Below, one piece after another: positions 50,148 through 50,721 of a stretch of 50,721 nt of DNA. The notes under the pieces were generated by a model that saw only the letters and a list, made by a program, of their open reading frames with translations, made no database searches and was not told where the DNA came from. The stretch lies in contig CALDLG010000170.1 of NCBI GenBank assembly GCA_937910785.1, positions 1-50,721 of the forward strand. The letters are read 5' to 3'. Position 1 is the first letter of the stretch; each line of letters opens with the position of its first letter. Origin of the DNA: an uncultured Lachnospiraceae bacterium. GTDB taxonomy: Bacteria; Bacillota; Clostridia; Lachnospirales; Lachnospiraceae. A program made the position numbers and the translations under genes.

Positions 50148-50506
50148 TTTTTGATTTCTTCTATTTGGAAATGCGGAGTTGAGGATGCTGTTTTACAAAA
50201 AGCCCATATTTTATATGAGTGTTCATCACCATATTTGTCGTTACATTTTATTTGCATTTTGAAACAGCAATTATTTTCAGATAAAGGTGGATTAAACAGT
50301 GAAATATCATATTTTTGGTTAGGTAGAATTGTATCAATATGTATATTCCCTTTTTGAGACCATATTACTTCTTTATTTTCATTAAAAGTTTGTATAGGTC
50401 CAAGAATAATATTGTTGGCAACATTGGTTGATATGTTTTCTATATTAAGTTTCATTCGAGAATTATTACCCTGACTGCCCATATGGTTAAATCTGAATCT
50501 TGGCAT
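50132..50506 (-). CDS. AT-rich hypothetical protein, probably an N-terminally truncated remnant
   Basis: This 124-residue frame is AT-rich compared with the rest of the window and not recognised as a family. It contains beta-rich text such as KLNIENISTNVANNIILG and a Cys-bearing strand (NNCCFKMQIKCNDKYG). There is no convincing ribosome site before ATG 50506, and an in-frame stop lies five codons further up. The sequence begins mid-domain, as in the C-terminal part of a larger beta-sandwich protein. It lies between the rlmD junction and the oriT-like region, so it is likely accessory DNA left by insertion. Confidence 0.45.
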   Translation of the reverse strand: MPRFRFNHMGSQGNNSRMKLNIENISTNVANNIILGPIQTFNENKEVIWSQKGNIHIDTILPNQKYDISLFNPPLSENNCCFKMQIKCNDKYGDEHSYKIWAFCKTASSTPHFQIEEIKNTETP

Positions 50507-50568
50507 ATTGCTTTCGTGTTAGGTCAGTTTACAAGAAACTACACGCAGACCATGAAACGGGCTGCTGA

Positions 50569-50617
50569 CAACAACAGGCGCTATGCTCCCGGCTGGGTGC
50601 ATAGCGCCTGTTTGTTG
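50569..50617 (+). repeat. long inverted repeat at the element edge
   Basis: CAACAACAGGCGCTATGC (50569-50586) is the reverse complement of 50599-50617 except for one extra base. The 12-nt loop and following T/G-rich bases could make it a terminator or a structured end of a mobile element. Confidence 0.75.
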
Positions 50618-50626
50618 CGGGGGTTT

Positions 50627-50651
50627 CCAAAGGGGGCAGCGCCCCATTTGG
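50627..50651 (+). repeat. hairpin next to the oriT-like site
   Basis: CCAAAGGGGGC (50627-50637) pairs with GCCCCATTTGG (50641-50651) with one mismatch and a 3-nt loop. It directly precedes the oriT-like sequence. Confidence 0.65.
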
Positions 50652-50690
50652 CACACGACTTTGCGGAGCAAAGTGTAGTGTGTTATACGC
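50652..50690 (+). other. oriT-like sequence of the MOBV (pMV158) type
   Basis: The hairpin ACTTTGC (50658-50664), GGA, GCAAAGT (50668-50674), with outer CACAC/GTGTG, is followed by TAGTGTGTTATAC (50676-50688). In pMV158 the relaxase MobM nicks TAGTGTG/TTATAC downstream of the same kind of hairpin; the match here covers all 13 positions, so the nick should fall between 50682 and 50683. A plus-strand frame through this region stays open to the window edge, but its coding status is unclear. The relaxase gene would lie outside the window. Confidence 0.7.
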
Positions 50691-50721
50691 TCTGTCGGCG
50701 TTGCCGTGAAAATGCCGTTGC

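Overview
The window looks like the chromosome of an anaerobic Firmicute, most likely a Lachnospiraceae-type clostridium. The reasons are GGAGG-type ribosome binding sites, mid-GC coding DNA, a class III fructose-bisphosphatase, DUF1836 and DUF1653 proteins, a YerC/YecD-type TrpR-like regulator, ferredoxin-hydrogenase chemistry, a lysine riboswitch in front of dapA and the HIS6-type HisA. This is an inference from gene content; no database was searched. Most of the 50.7 kb is ordinary core chromosome. The last ~0.9 kb has a different, AT-richer composition and carries the edge of a mobile element.

Layout. 0.2-2.0 kb: holA (frameshifted) and two small unknown genes. 2.1-7.2 kb: a short membrane protein behind a promoter with LexA-like (SOS) sites, a DUF1653 protein, a 5'-nucleotidase overlapping an SfsA-MutY fusion, and a GT2 glycosyltransferase. 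7.3-9.2 kb (minus): a PAP2 phosphatase behind a palindromic operator, and a lipid kinase. 9.2-14.5 kb: glyA, hom, an iPGM-family protein and lysC, a serine/glycine/threonine block in which the iPGM-like protein is probably the missing homoserine kinase. 14.5-16.8 kb: a ~400-nt structured leader and a sensory [FeFe]-hydrogenase/chemoreceptor fusion. 16.9-18.2 kb: a LUD protein and a gene-poor stretch with a consensus promoter. 18.2-23.8 kb: a membrane GH3 enzyme with a long acidic repeat, tRNA-Gly(GCC), a transglutaminase-like protein with a damaged 3' end, a double flavodoxin and a small coiled-coil protein. 23.8-30.7 kb: PBP1A (minus), YigZ, MgtE and TypA (minus).

30.7-31.1 kb holds a perfect 39-bp inverted repeat inside the typA leader. 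31.1-36.4 kb: a tandem-OB SSB-like protein, a CobO-like ATPase, then lysine riboswitch-dapA-dapB-fbp. 36.4-40.8 kb: an Asn-rich lipoprotein, a HIS6-type HisA, a cold-shock protein, YerC, DUF1836 and an orphan ABC substrate-binding lipoprotein. 41-48.2 kb: an EamA transporter, a chemoreceptor, a PspA/SPFH pair, PcrA helicase and a small membrane protein. 48.4-50.7 kb: rlmD with a 99-residue C-terminal extension, a truncated AT-rich gene, two strong hairpins and a sequence matching the pMV158-type (MOBV) oriT nick region.

Points most worth checking are the SOS-controlled membrane protein, the hydrogenase/MCP leader RNA, the inverted-repeat element in the typA leader, the homoserine-kinase substitute, a recurrent AAGGCATGG initiation context exactly 12 nt before four start codons, and the oriT/rlmD junction.
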